DNA of 64,000 nt from Excoecaria cochinchinensis (taxonomy: Eukaryota; Streptophyta; Magnoliopsida; Malpighiales; Euphorbiaceae): contig CANTUQ010000004.1 of the NCBI GenBank assembly GCA_947683425.1, forward strand, positions 4,192,001 to 4,256,000, written 5' to 3'. Each line of letters begins with the position of its first letter. Within the stretch, counting starts at the first letter, position 1. Positions 44,005 through 55,777 of this stretch are shown here, in pieces. The notes below the pieces were generated by a model. It was not told the DNA's origin and ran no database searches. It saw only the letters and a list, made by a program, of their open reading frames with translations. The translations under genes and the position numbers were made by a program.

Positions 44005-45030
44005 AATAAGATGAAAACCTAAAGAGGGGGATTTTTGCTAGGGTTTTTTCTCTTCATCTTTTCTTCTTCTTCATCTTTTCTTCTTCTTCCTCTAAAACTC
44101 TCTAAAAAAAATTCCAGATTTTCCCCAAGCAAGAAATTAAAAAGAAAAAGCTTATTTTTCATTCTTTTTCCAACACAATTTCTTCTAAACATATTTTAAA
44201 TGGATTTTGTTGATGGAAAATTGACTTTTGAGACAAATAAAGTGATTATTTGTTCTTTAAAGATTTAATTTTTATTCTTTTGTCTTTCAATATTTTTTTT
44301 ACTTGAGTTTCTTCAATGATTTTTATTTGAAACACTTTTTTTATGAAAAATTAATTTTGAGACAAACAAAACAATTGTTTGATATTAAAATCTAATTTTT
44401 TCATTTGATTTTCTAAAAATATGATTTTTTTTATATGTTTTGTTTCTTGAGACAAACAAAAGAATTGTTTGTTCTTGAGATTATTTTCATTTTAATCAAT
44501 AAAAAATCATTCTTTAGGCAAAGAAATTAATTCTTTGTTCTAAAAGAATTTTGATCATTTTTCAATCTTTGTTGGAATAAAATTCCAACACTTTTATTAT
44601 TCAATTCTAATATTGCAAATCATCAAACAAAGGAAATCAAATCATTTTTTACCTTTATCGAATCCGAAACTCTGAGGGTAAATATTATGGGCTTATTCTT
44701 TCTTTTTTATTTTTTGTTCATGTTTAATTTATTCATGTATATTTTTATTAACTTCATTTATTTATTTATTTTATTTATTTTAGATTTGTTTTATTTAACT
44801 TGTTTATATATGATTTTATTCTTATTCGTGTATATTATTATTATTTTTATTATTTTCATTTATTTATTCATTTATTCTATTGCTTTTATATTTGTTTTAA
44901 TTTAATATGTTAATATATTATTTTGTTCATATAAATATTGATTTTATTATCATTTCTAACATGTAAATATTGTTTTCTTCTAATTCCTAACATGTAATTA
45001 ATTTATTTCACTTTAATTCATCATTATTTT

Positions 45031-45165
45031 AACATGTAATTAAATTAATTCATTCATCATTAATTTTAACATGTAATTAAATTAATTCATTCATCATTAT
45101 TTTTAACATGTAATTAAATTAATCCATTCATCATTATTTTTAACATGTAATTAAATTAATTCATT
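45031..45165. repeat. 37-bp tandem repeat in the H LTR
   Basis: AACATGTAATTAAATTAAT begins units at 45031, 45068, 45105 and 45142. It is present in the 3' LTR as well (about 57369-57505). Confidence 0.9.
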
Positions 45166-46473
45166 TTGATTGATCTTTTTGCCATGTAAATGGTTTATAT
45201 CATTTGTGAACATATTTAATTAATCATGTCATTTATTTAATCATTTTTTATTCTTTTCCATTATTATTATCATATATTTAATATTTTGTTCACTTATTTA
45301 TTTTCATTATTATCATGTTCATATTTTTACATATTAATTAATTAACATGTTGTATTTTATTCCAATTACATCTTTTAATCCGTTTGTTGTTCATAACACA
45401 TTTTTCTCATTTATTTTAAATTGTAAACATGTTAATTCATTTGTTATTTTGACATCATTTCGTTTTATCTCATTTTATTTTATTTTATCATTTATTTTAT
45501 ATTTAATTGATTTTAATTGATTCAATTACTAACATTATTCTATTTGTGTTTTATTTTCATTTCACATCTCATTTTCCTTCTTAGGCATTTTTGCAAGCAC
45601 ACAGGAAGATTCAGAAGGCTCATTTGGGATCAAGTATTTATTTATTTCATTTACAATATTTTATTTATTTGGCTTTTCCATTTATTTTGCCATGTAATTT
45701 TCTTGTAAAATTATTTATTTAGGCCCACTAGAAAGAAAGTCACTAAACCACTTTTATTAATCAATTTGGTATTTTTCCTAAATAAAATGGGACCAATGTC
45801 CTAGTTTTTCTCCAAAATAAAACCATCACGTCAAAATTGTTTTATAATAAATGTGCATGCGAGGACCAATGTCCTCATCATTAATGAATATCCCGATTTA
45901 TGCATTTTTTGTATTTTATTTAGAATAGGGGTTGTATTCCGCCCCTAGTTTTGTTGTAATATTTTTACATATGCTTTATTTTATGTATGCTTTTATTTAT
46001 CGCTTCCACTATGTGATTGACATGCTCTTTAATTAATTGCAGTAAAATGAATGAGAAATGGGATGAAACTCTAAATTCAAAACTCGATTATAAACTTAAC
46101 CAAGGTATGAATAAATGGGAAGTCCCGAACTCACTCTGGCCTTTGGGACTCAACGAGGCGAGAGGTCTAGGACTTCCAAGACACCTCTTGAGTCTCACCA
46201 AAAGACTTAAAATTACAATCCTAGGCTCCAGGGGGTAGAGGCTGAGGCCTCCAAGATCTCTCTGGCTTTCCCAAGATGGATATGTATGCGCCGTCTTAGG
46301 CTCGCTGAGGCTAGATGACCCTTCCCAATGTTCTATTGGGTGGCAACTCCAAGAAACCTCCATGTTGCCCAATATAGACGCACCTGTAAATACCTTACAA
46401 GTTTTAATGAATCCCATCCCGATCGCCCTAAAGCGGGCCCTCGGGAGGCCACGGGGTTCGGCGCGCGTCACAG

Positions 46474-46491
46474 TGGCGACTCCACTGGGGA
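46474..46491 (+). other. Primer-binding site of element H
   Basis: TGGCGACTCCACTGGGGA, one base after the LTR end; the same as in J. The primer tRNA is not identified. Confidence 0.8.
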
Positions 46492-47550
46492 TAAATTCGA
46501 GACTTCACTTCGAAAGTGCCTTGGTTAAAATTTACAATTGAGTTTTAATTTAAAAATTTCATCTTTTTTCAAAACTTTATTGTATCTCATTAGAGCCTTA
46601 GATCTACGCTAGTTTGGTCCCTCTTTCAGCCTCGGTGCGTTCCCGAAGTGCGCCCCTACGTTCACTCAATGTAGGAAAGTGTTAAGGATAATCACCAGCC
46701 CAAGCCTCGTACCATCATGGTATATTAAATGGTGACCCAATCGGTCGTTACGCTCATGATTAGCTAGACCTGTTGGCAGGGACCATGCTTGGGTAGCCCT
46801 AAAGCAACACCACCTTTGACTAAAGCTCATGTAATGGCAATAGATAATTCCCCTTGGTGGTATGAACCATAATACCTTGCTTGCTATATAGATCATTTTT
46901 TATTGGACAAACCCAAGTAATCTGATTGGTCACCTAATCAAAGGCTTTCATGCCCCGATAGGCCCATGTCAACTTATTCGGGCTGCCTAAATATATGATG
47001 GTCAAAACCCATGCTTATGCACATTAACTAAGAGAGATTATTCTGTCGATTTTTTCACTGAGCACTATACGCATCCATCGGGTTCCCTGTTAACCCATGG
47101 ATCAAGCCCACCTAGGACAGAGACCGCACGACCTCGTGTGTGGGGGCAATAAGGTTGGAAGGATCTATCTGCTTGCATGTGGTTGTGGATGATGCATTGC
47201 ATATTCATATCATTCATGCACAAATAAAATTTTTTATTTTCTCCCTATGTATACATCTTATTCTTTACATATAATTATTACATGTACATATTAGCCTGTG
47301 TATAGTTTTTCAAATGTTTTACATGTATTATTGTAATCTCTTTTCGTCATTGTATACCATCTGTTGCACAATTCATGCATCATTCTAACTCTTTAGTCTT
47401 TCAGCCATCAAAGACCATTTTCCTAGCTGGTTAGGGGTTCTGACAGTCCCATTATCAGAGGGTTTTGATTGAGCAACCAGAATCAAGTCAAGTGCAATCA
47501 ACAGGCATTCAGAGAATCTCAAAAAATAGCCAATTCATCGAGGGAGGAAG
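46492..47550 (+). other. 5' leader of element H
   Basis: Non-coding, about 1.06 kb, shared with J (19460-20156, opposite strand). No open frame with similarity to anything else in the window. Confidence 0.75.
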
Positions 47551-48680
47551 ATGCTACCAAGGGCTCAACCAACTGTACCACAGAACCTGGCGCCTCCTCC
47601 CATGAGACAAAATGAACAGGAGGAGGTTAAAGAGGATCAGCCGGAGGTTGTACGTCCACCACCAGTGGACCTAAGGGCTGCCACGTCAGGAGGGCAAAAG
47701 AGAGGAGTAGCCCATAGAATAGAAGAGGACCTAGAAGGGGATGAATATGGAGAACCCCTATCAGTTAGAAGAAAAGCACCCCGAACAGAAGATACCATCT
47801 GGAGGAAGATGGAAGAAAAGTTCAAGGCAATGGTGAAGATGTTGACAAGGGGTCGAGGGATGAACCCCGAAGACAAAGAGCAGGATGGAGAATATTTAAT
47901 CCCCTTGAACTTTAAGATGCCTGATGTCCCAAAATTTGATGGCACATTGGACCCCACCGAACACATCAAGCAGTACTCTTTAATAATGAAAGGTACCATG
48001 CTAACAAAGAGGCAGAAGGTGGAATACTTTTGTTTAAGTTTGACATGTCCTGCGGTGGGCTGGTATCACGGACTGGATCGGAGAACAAAAGAAGACTAGG
48101 ATCTGCTGACGGAGGAGTTCCTCCAGCAATATGACTGTAGTATAAGGATGGAGGTCACTCTAAAAGATCTAGAGTTACTACAATAAAATCGAATGAGTCA
48201 TTGGAGGAACCGGGTAATGGAGATGAAGAAGAGGCCGAACACTCCAGACCAGATCAGGCTGTTTATTAGGAATTCTAGCCCATAGTTGAAAGATGGGTTA
48301 AAGATGAAGGAGCTGAAGGACTGGGAGTCCTTAAAAGATATAGCAATTGAAGCCGAGGCTAAGCATCTGGATAAAATGGCTAAATCTGCAAACCTGGCCT
48401 TAGGAAACAACAGTGGCAATGGGGGAAATACCAAGGCAGCAGAGGTCTCAACCACCGGAATGACTCCTAAACACCTCACCATCTCGGGCAAGCCTCTATA
48501 TTGGCACTTCACTCGTCTCATCAAGGAAGGGAAGTTGCAACCCTTGCCAAACCGAGGCACAGAACAGACTGGTATTGTGTGTATCACCAGTACACAGGGC
48601 ATCGGACAGACTATTGTCGCCCTCTGAGAGATCGCATTAAAGAATTAGTGCCTGGCCTGGATGAAGAAGGAAAGGATTAG
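47551..48680 (+). pseudogene. gag of element H (Tat-like), stops and a frameshift
   Basis: Starts MLPRAQPTVPQNLAPPP. After a Pro/Glu-rich stretch it has RKMEEKFKAMVKML and the core FKMPDVPKFDGTLDPTEHIK, YFCLSLTCPAVGWYHGL, typical of Tat/Ogre-like gags. The frame continues past stops at 48097 (fits TGG to TAG), 48184 (CAA to TAA) and 48283 (CAG to TAG) through KDWESLKDIAIEAEAKHL. The C-terminal zinc-binding-like CVYHQYTGHRTDYC (about 48576-48617) is in another frame, so an indel lies near 48540-48560. It ends at 48678. No protease or RT follows. Confidence 0.85.
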
Positions 48681-50096
48681 AGTTGTTGTAATGCTTTTCA
48701 TTTTCTAAAGTGTATTCCTGAACTATGCACTTATTTATCTTTTATGCTTTAATAATATAGGCTTTGCTTATATATGCATTTTTATATTTTATTGCATCAA
48801 GCATAAATAATAATCATGATTAAGGCATTGGTTTAAAACACCATTTCATTTAGTTTCAATAAATAGTAATCTTGGTTGCACCCAATTTGACTCCTGAGGT
48901 GAGACAAAATTTAAGAGAATGAAAAAAAAAAGTCTGAAGAAGTCTTTGCCTGGACCCATGAAGACATGCCAGGAGATAATCGTAAAGTTGTCAAACACAC
49001 CATTCCAACATACCCCGATCATGGACCAGTCAAGTAGAAGCTCAGAAGACCAGGCCGGAGGGGGCAGAAAAGGTCAAAAGGAAGAATCCATAAGTAGAGA
49101 TGAAGCTAAAATTATTGGTCGGAGTTCAAAACTAGACTTAGTTGGTCAATGCTATCCCAAGTTAAGAAGAGAAGGGGTACGTGTATGTGTAAACTATCAG
49201 GATTAGGACAAAGCTTATCCTCAGAAAAAGAACAAGGAAAAAGAGGATAAAAAAGAAAAGAACAAAAAGCACAAACAAACAAACAAAAAAAAAACAAAAA
49301 AAAAGAAGAAGGAAATAAAAAAGATAGAAGGAAAACATCTTGGGGGCAAGTTTTGCCCAAATCCTGTTGATTTGTACATGTCCGTATCCTACCATTCTTC
49401 TTGGTTGCCAAAAGGAAAAGGACCAAAACGCTGATCTGCAAACCATCTACCCGTTTTATCTGCATGAAGGGTATACTAGACAAGCAACAAGTTGATGAAT
49501 CAGGAAGGAACTAAAAGACGAAAGAAATCCAAGCCAAAATTTGCACGACCTATATGAATGGTTTAATGCTGGCAGAAAAGATCATGAAAAAGTATTGGGC
49601 AGAGAAATGACCCTTTTTGCACTTCGAGGCTAGAGAGCCACCATTGGAACCTCTACAAGAGTCATCTATTATTCCTCGACACAGGGGGCAGAAGCAGTAT
49701 GGCCGATAGATGTAAAGCTCAAATCTTTAAGGACAGTCATGGCCAAATTTTGGAAGCCGACAGGGCACAACAGCGGCAGCAGTAATTGAACAAGTCAGAC
49801 AAGTACAGGTCATGGCATTATCGCCACGGTCAGATCCATCAAAAAACATTCTGCTTGATCATTTGGAAAGACGGCAAGAAAGCATCCAATGAAGGAGGGA
49901 GATTCAATTGTCAAACAAATGAGACCAAGTGTTCCAGACATACAAGGTAAATTTAGGCCAGTGTGATAAGGTCCCTTTGTCTTCCAGAGATTGTTATCCA
50001 AGAGAGCAGTAACGGATAGAATCGATCAATGTTGACAGACTCAAGAGGGTCCAGGGTTAAGGGCTAAAAATCAAAAGAAGAGAATAAAAGCCCCGC
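48681..50096 (+). other. Interior of element H after gag
   Basis: No recognisable pol. A 95-codon Lys/Ser-rich frame at 48919-49206 has no domain I know. An A-rich run at 49240-49330 and decayed sequence follow up to solo LTR K. Confidence 0.6.
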
Positions 50097-51119
50097 TGTT
50101 ATGCGCGCTGAACCCCGGGGGCGCCCCTCTGACCGCCCGCTTGAGGGCGATCAGGCAATTGAGGTTCGTTGACAACTTATAAGGTATTTACAAGTGCGTT
50201 TATTTTGGGCAACAAGGAGGTTTCATGGAGTCGCCACCCAATAAAACATTGGAAAAGTTTCTCTCGCCTCAGAGAGCCTAAGACTGCGCTTATTATCCAT
50301 TTTGGGCCAACCAAAGGGGTCTTGGAGGGTAAACCTCTCTCCCTATGGAGCCTAGGATTAACGTCTAAGTCTCGTGACACAAGAGGTGTCTTGGAGGTCT
50401 TAGTTCCAACAAGTGATCGGAAAGACCTCTCGCCTCGTTGAGCCCAAAGACCAGAGCTGGGTTCGGGACTTCTCATCTATTTCTACCTCGATCATTTTAT
50501 GATCAAATTTTGAACTCATTAATTCACTCCCTTTCCACACGATGCAATTGAATTAAAAGCGCATTTTATTCACGTGTTAAAGCGATAGATAAATAAAGGA
50601 ATATTAAATCAAAAATTACAATAACACTAGGAGCGGAATACAACTCCCATTTATAAATGTGCAATACATACATAAGACGGGAGATTATTTATTTTGAGGA
50701 CTTTGGTCCTCGCATGCATTTATTATAAAAATGATGTTTTTATTGTGGAAATTTTTCATTGGATAAAAAATAGGACATTGAGTCCTTAATTTTATGAAAA
50801 TCTCCCTTTATTAAATATAAAACATTCATCAATTTTTATATTTAGCGAGATACAAAAAGGTATATTCATGTACATAAAATAATTAATAAATAAACAAATG
50901 AGTGAAATAACTAAGAAGGTTAGAAAACTAAACCGGACGGAATCCTCCGAGCATGGTAGATCGCCCCTCGAGCTCAAAACGGTCCAGGAAAATCATATAT
51001 GCTCACAAAAGGTTAATGGATTTTAATATACAAAAAGCGCAATATAAATAGAGCTCTAAAACTTGAGAGAGGTGAAAAAAGGAAAAGAAAAGGGGGTTTT
51101 AAAATATGGAGACAGAACC

Positions 51120-51965
51120 TAGGGACGGCCACTGCCGAGTGATCGACGGGCGTCGGTCAAGGTGACCAACGTGTCCCATCGCTCACTCGAGAGAGGGCGT
51201 CTGTGGGAGGGGTGACCGACGAGCGTCGGTGAAACAGATGACCCGTTGGTCACCGCTGTCTCCGAAAACGACAGTGAAACTATTTTTTCAAAGCAAAGAC
51301 AGATTTTTGCCACAAAAATGAGATGAAAAGGATCGAAATAAAGAAAGGTAAAAGGAAAAAGGCGAAAGAAAACAAGAATAAAAATAAAGATGAAATAATA
51401 CGGAGAAGAAGTCCGAAATATTTACCCTCAGATAATATCTTGGTTGGATTTTTGGTGTCGATTAAAGTGCCGCACGCTCCACGAGAAGACAAAATGAAAG
51501 GTCGAGATGAGGAAAATAGATTATTTCCTTCTTGATCCTTCAAAAGACGAAATTTTAGAATCAAAGCCTTAGGAAAACTAATTAGATTTAGCTCCTTTTA
51601 ATGGTTTGATTCTTAAACTAAAAGAGATTTCTTAAGATTTATGTTTGTTGGAAGAGAGAGAAAACAAGTGTTAATTTTGACAGAGTTTCCCCCTTTAGAA
51701 ATTTTTCCAACCCCTTCCTAGGTGGGAAATGAAAGCTTTTATAGGCCAGGGGTGACCGACCGGCGTCGGTTCAAACCTACTGACACAAGGATTCAACCGA
51801 CGGGCCTGCAACTCTGGCCAACGGGCGTTGGAGAGGTTGCGTGCTCCGGGAAATCAGGTTGCGTGCTCCAAAAAATCAGGACCCTCCAACGGGCATCGAA
51901 AAATCACATAGGCCATCGGTGACCCGCAGCAAGCGACGGTCTTGCCTATGACAGACGGGCAGACC
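51120..51965. repeat. GC-rich words in solo LTR K
   Basis: ATCGACGGGCGTCGGT, CCGACGAGCGTCGG (51209-51222 region), CCGACCGGCGTCGG (51755-51768 region) and CAACGGGCGTTGG (51820-51832 region) are imperfect palindromes with arms CCGACG/CGTCGG, set in AT-richer DNA. Confidence 0.65.
51736..51743 (-). promoter_or_regulatory. Likely TATA box of solo LTR K
   Basis: The minus strand reads TATAAAAG, about 420 bases into the LTR. Confidence 0.5.
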
Positions 51966-52161
51966 GCCATTGGAGAAGAAAAACACCTTTTGACCCAAAA
52001 ATTCCACGTTTCCTCCCTCTTTCCTACGAAGGCTGACAAAACACATTTCTCGTGAAGCAGGGGACCAAAACCTCCGAATCTCAACCATTTGTACGGACTC
52101 GGACATTGATTCCTCATCGGGTAATCTCTAATCCAGACCGCCTCGGGACACGGTGCTTACA

Positions 52162-54671
52162 CCCGCGGGTTGAAAAGCGAAAAAAGGCGGCCTTGCTAAT
52201 ATTGGGTGCCTCGTCAGGGTGAAAACCGAAAAAAGGCATCCTGGACAAAAATTAGAGGCTTGAGAGAAAATATTCAATCAAGAAAACATGAGAGGGCTGA
52301 TTGATAACAGGAGATCGGGTGCATCTAAGTTATTACTCATTAAAACTAAGTAAAACTAGTGCTTTTGTATCACATGCCTAGTCATGGTCATTCTTATTGC
52401 TATATGGTGCCTATAGATAGAAATGCATGCATAAGCTAGGCATAAACATGCAATTAGACGGTTAAGAGAAACCTATTACAGGCATAAAGACATATGCTGG
52501 AGCAATTATCAAAGAAACAATAATGATTTTTCATGTGACAAATCCTCCTCCTACCCCTTAAATGATAAAAGAAAAGGCCGTTAGAGATGAAAACCGTGAT
52601 TGGCTCTCTAAGCAAAAGTTAGGCCAAAGGGCTGGGTGAAAACCTGAGAACAGGCAGTCTGTCCTTCAAAAAAAATAAAGAAAAAAAGCCGCTGGAGTGG
52701 GTTGGTTCCATTCCAGGCAAAAGTTAGGCATAGAGTTATGTGAAAATCCACAAAGTGACGCATTTCCCGCTAAGAAAAGCTAGTGTGAAAATCCACAAGG
52801 GACGCACTACCTTTAAAACAATGACTTTTGAAGCCTGGAGCGATAAGGCAGCATTACCTCGAATAATTCACCTTTAGGCAGATAATGCATAATGCAGATC
52901 TTGATTCAGAGTCCTGTGGGGGCAAAGTGCTCATTGACCGGGGGGGGGGGGGGGGGGGCGAAGATACGTACGGGTCAGTTCTCCTTGAAAAGATTATGGG
53001 TCAGAGTCCGTAAAGTCAAGGCAACGCTTTTCTACATCCTTAGGGACATCAGACAACGTGAGCAGCCGAGTAGCACCCTCAACGAATCCCTTAACCACCT
53101 GGGATGTGGTCTATTCATTTTGCATATCACATGCATGTCATGTGCATTCAGTCTTTTATATGTATAGATATGCACACACAATTCTTGTACATTAATCCTT
53201 TACACGTGTTTCTTATATATAGTTTTGTATGTATACTTGACACACATTATTCCATACGCACGCACAATCTTTTATATATGTTGTTGTGTACATAACTCAG
53301 AAGGATAGGTCCGAATAGACCTCATGAGCAAGGATGATCCAAAGGACGGATTCAGCTCCGCATGATCGGCCACTGTATCCGGCGTAAAATCAGGTGAATA
53401 TGTATAAAGGGGGTGGAATGCCCAGAAGGACAAGCCTATCCGGAGACACCATGCTCAGGGCAATCCGGAATCACACAAATTTGTAGAAAATAAGATTCTT
53501 TGAGAAGCCGAACTATCCACACATACTATAGTCGGAGGCAAATCAGACGCAAAAGTGAGCCAAGGTACAGTTTTGAATCTACATCGATGCTCATCCATGC
53601 CGAACAATCAGGATCAAGATAAAGTCCTCACGAGAATGGAATCTCAACGAGCCGCTCCTAAGAAGACATTTAAGAGAGCAAGCCGACTCATGCACACCAT
53701 GTCAGGGGCAATAAGGACCTGCTCCCAAGAGGGAAAAGAATAAGCCTTTCTCATGCACACCATGCCGGGAGCAAACAGGTAAGTTTCTCTGTTATAAGAT
53801 GTACGCTAACACACCTCACACAATCCGGATTCAAATGTATGTATATTGCACACAAATGATTCCACACACATGCATAGTGTTTTGTATATGTACATGGCTC
53901 ACATGAGGGGTCCGAATAGACCTCAGGTTTAAAGATGATTCAAGAGATGAGTTCGGTCAGACTCATGCATGCCATGCCGGGGCAATCTAGTAAATTTCCC
54001 TATCATAAGATATACGCTCACATACATCACATAGTAAGTGTACAAAATCCAAATTCAAATGTACAAATTCTCAAACAAATGCAAATGTACAAGAATACAA
54101 ATCCTCAAACACAAACAACACAAAAAAAAAATAATACAAATTCTCAAACAAAACAAGACAAAACAAAAAGACATTTTCAAGGCCTTGAAAATCCAATATA
54201 CTATAAATACATTCAAAATGTAAAGGTCAAAAAAAAACAAAACAAGGAAAAAACAGAAACGAAAATGAAAACAAAATAGAAAAATACCCGCCTGCAGGCA
54301 AACAACAAAATTTCCAATCTAATTTGTTCTTTGAGAAAACTCAATTCTTTTTTCCGCCCCGGAGGCTCAACATCAAATTCTCTCACCCTCTTGAGAAGTA
54401 TGCAGGTCTTTTCAACAAGGAGGCTGCATTGGAGATGATAGAGGAATCGATATCTGGCATGTCACAGTCAGTTCAATCAAGAAAATGGGGAAAAACTAGC
54501 TGTCCTTCAGGGGGCACACATCTGACAACGCTCCCAACAGGTATGTACTACCACAGGTAAGCATCTCTTTTATATACCCTACTCATTTGCTTTGCCCTTT
54601 TTGTAGTAAAAAATAAGAGGTTTAGGATAAGCGCCAGCAAAGAAAACGACGAACAAGTCACCATACCGACC
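52162..54671 (+). other. Interior of element H between K and the tandem repeats
   Basis: Non-coding. 52560-52830 matches the opposite strand of I at 61085-61320 (GTGAAAATCCACAA, CCAAAAGTTAGG-like words), so it is shared Tat 3' sequence. A run of 19 G lies at 52940-52958. 53300-54000 holds loosely repeated TCCGAATAGACCTCA and CATGCCGGGGCAA words. Nothing looks like pol. Confidence 0.6.
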
Positions 54672-54846
54672 TAAGGGGGTTAGCAGATCAGAATATTGAA
54701 CTAGCCGGATGGTGGTTACCAGATCAGACATTGAAATAGCCGGATGAAGGTTAGCAGATCAGATATTGTACTGACCGGATGGTGGTTAGCAGAGCAGATA
54801 TTACACTAACCAAATAATGGTTAGCAGACAGGATGTTACATGGATT
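54672..54846. repeat. 35-bp tandem repeat in H
   Basis: Units start near 54672, 54707, 54742, 54777 and 54812, built on GGATGGTGGTTAGCAGATCA. Confidence 0.85.
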
Positions 54847-54922
54847 GGTTGGAGGTTACCAAGGTTGTGCTGTGTAAGCCCAAAAGTGGTTACCAAGACA
54901 AAACGTTCAATCACATGCGATG

Positions 54923-55670
54923 GAACAGATCGCAAACAGAGGTTGTAATCAGAGAGTACTGCATCTCACAGACACCGTGCAGGCCGGGACGAGGCTAGCG
55001 GATCACTCGCAGTAGAACAGATTGCAAACAGAGGTTGTAGTCAGAGAGTACTGCATCTCACAGACACCGTGCAGGCCGGGACGAGGCTAGCAGATCACCA
55101 GCGGTAGAACAGATCGCAAACAGAGGTTATAGTCAGAGAGTACTGCATCTCGCAGACACCGCGCATGCCGAGACGAGGACAGCGGGGCACACGCGATAGA
55201 ACGGATCCGCACTTTGTAAATATGGAGCAGACTCGGTGCAACTCAGGAGAGCAATCCTCGCGTTTTGTAAGTCTGGAGTAGACTCGGTGCATCACCATCC
55301 GCACTTTGTAAGTCTAGAGCAGACTCGGTGCAGCTCAGGAGAGCAATCCTCGCGTTTTGTAAGTCTGGAGCAGACTCGGCGCATCACCATCCGCACTTTG
55401 TAAGGCTGGAGCAGACTCGGTGCAGCTCAAGAGAGCAATCCTCGCGTTTTGTAAGTCTGGAGCAAACTCGGCGCATCACCATCCGCACTTTGTAAGTCTG
55501 GAGCAGACTTGGTGCAGCTCAGGAGAGCAACCCTCGCGTTTTGTAAGTCTAGAGCAGACTCGGCGCATCACCATCCGCACTTTGTAAGTCTGGAGCAGAC
55601 TCGGTGCAGGTCAGGAGAGCAACCCTCGTGTTTTGTAAGTCTGGAGCAGACTCGACGCATCGCTACCTCC
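54923..55670. repeat. 92-bp tandem repeats in the 3' region of H
   Basis: GAACAGATCGCAAACAG starts at 54923, 55015 and 55107, and a related GAACGG at 55199. Then GCACTTTGTAAGTCTGGAGC-type units start at 55301, 55393, 55485 and 55577. All spacings are 92 bases although the two arrays differ in sequence. The second unit holds two GTCTGGAGCAGACTCG cores. Confidence 0.9.
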
Positions 55671-55758
55671 CCAGCAAAAAGGTAAGGGCTGCCTCAGGTA
55701 CGCATCTCTTTCCTTCTTCTCTGAATTTTGGCTCATCTAGACACTAGTGCACTAGTTT

Positions 55759-55777
55759 CCCCAAAATTGGGGGCAAC
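55759..55777 (+). other. Polypurine-side hairpin of element H
   Basis: CCCCAAAATTGGGG (55759-55772) overlaps the purine run TTGGGGGCAAC that ends at the LTR start. Confidence 0.75.

Larger units (their letters stand above)
43554..46472 (+). mobile_element. 5' LTR of element H, right segment
   Basis: Resumes the H LTR after D and its second AAAAT; ends GGCGCGCGTCACA before the primer-binding site. Together with 29471-29603 the LTR is about 3.05 kb. It holds about 545 bases (roughly 45733-46277) that are missing from the 3' LTR. The Phe/Ile-rich frame at 44687-44905 is AT-rich DNA, not a gene. Confidence 0.93.
50097..52161 (-). mobile_element. Solo LTR K (Tat-like, 2.07 kb, TSD CCCGC)
   Basis: On the minus strand it starts TGTAAGCACCGTGTCCCGAG and ends GCGCGCATAACA. 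CCCGC flanks it at 50092-50096 and 52162-52166. Its left part resembles the I LTR (CAAGTGCG, GGGCAACAAGGAGGTTTC, CGCCACCCAATAAAACATTGG), so it belongs to clan 2. No interior and no coding capacity. Confidence 0.93.

Noticed and set aside
44687..44905. Hydrophobic membrane-protein-like frame (similar at 57059-57244)
   Set aside because: Low-complexity T-rich LTR DNA gives Phe/Ile-rich frames by chance; both copies are LTR copies of H.
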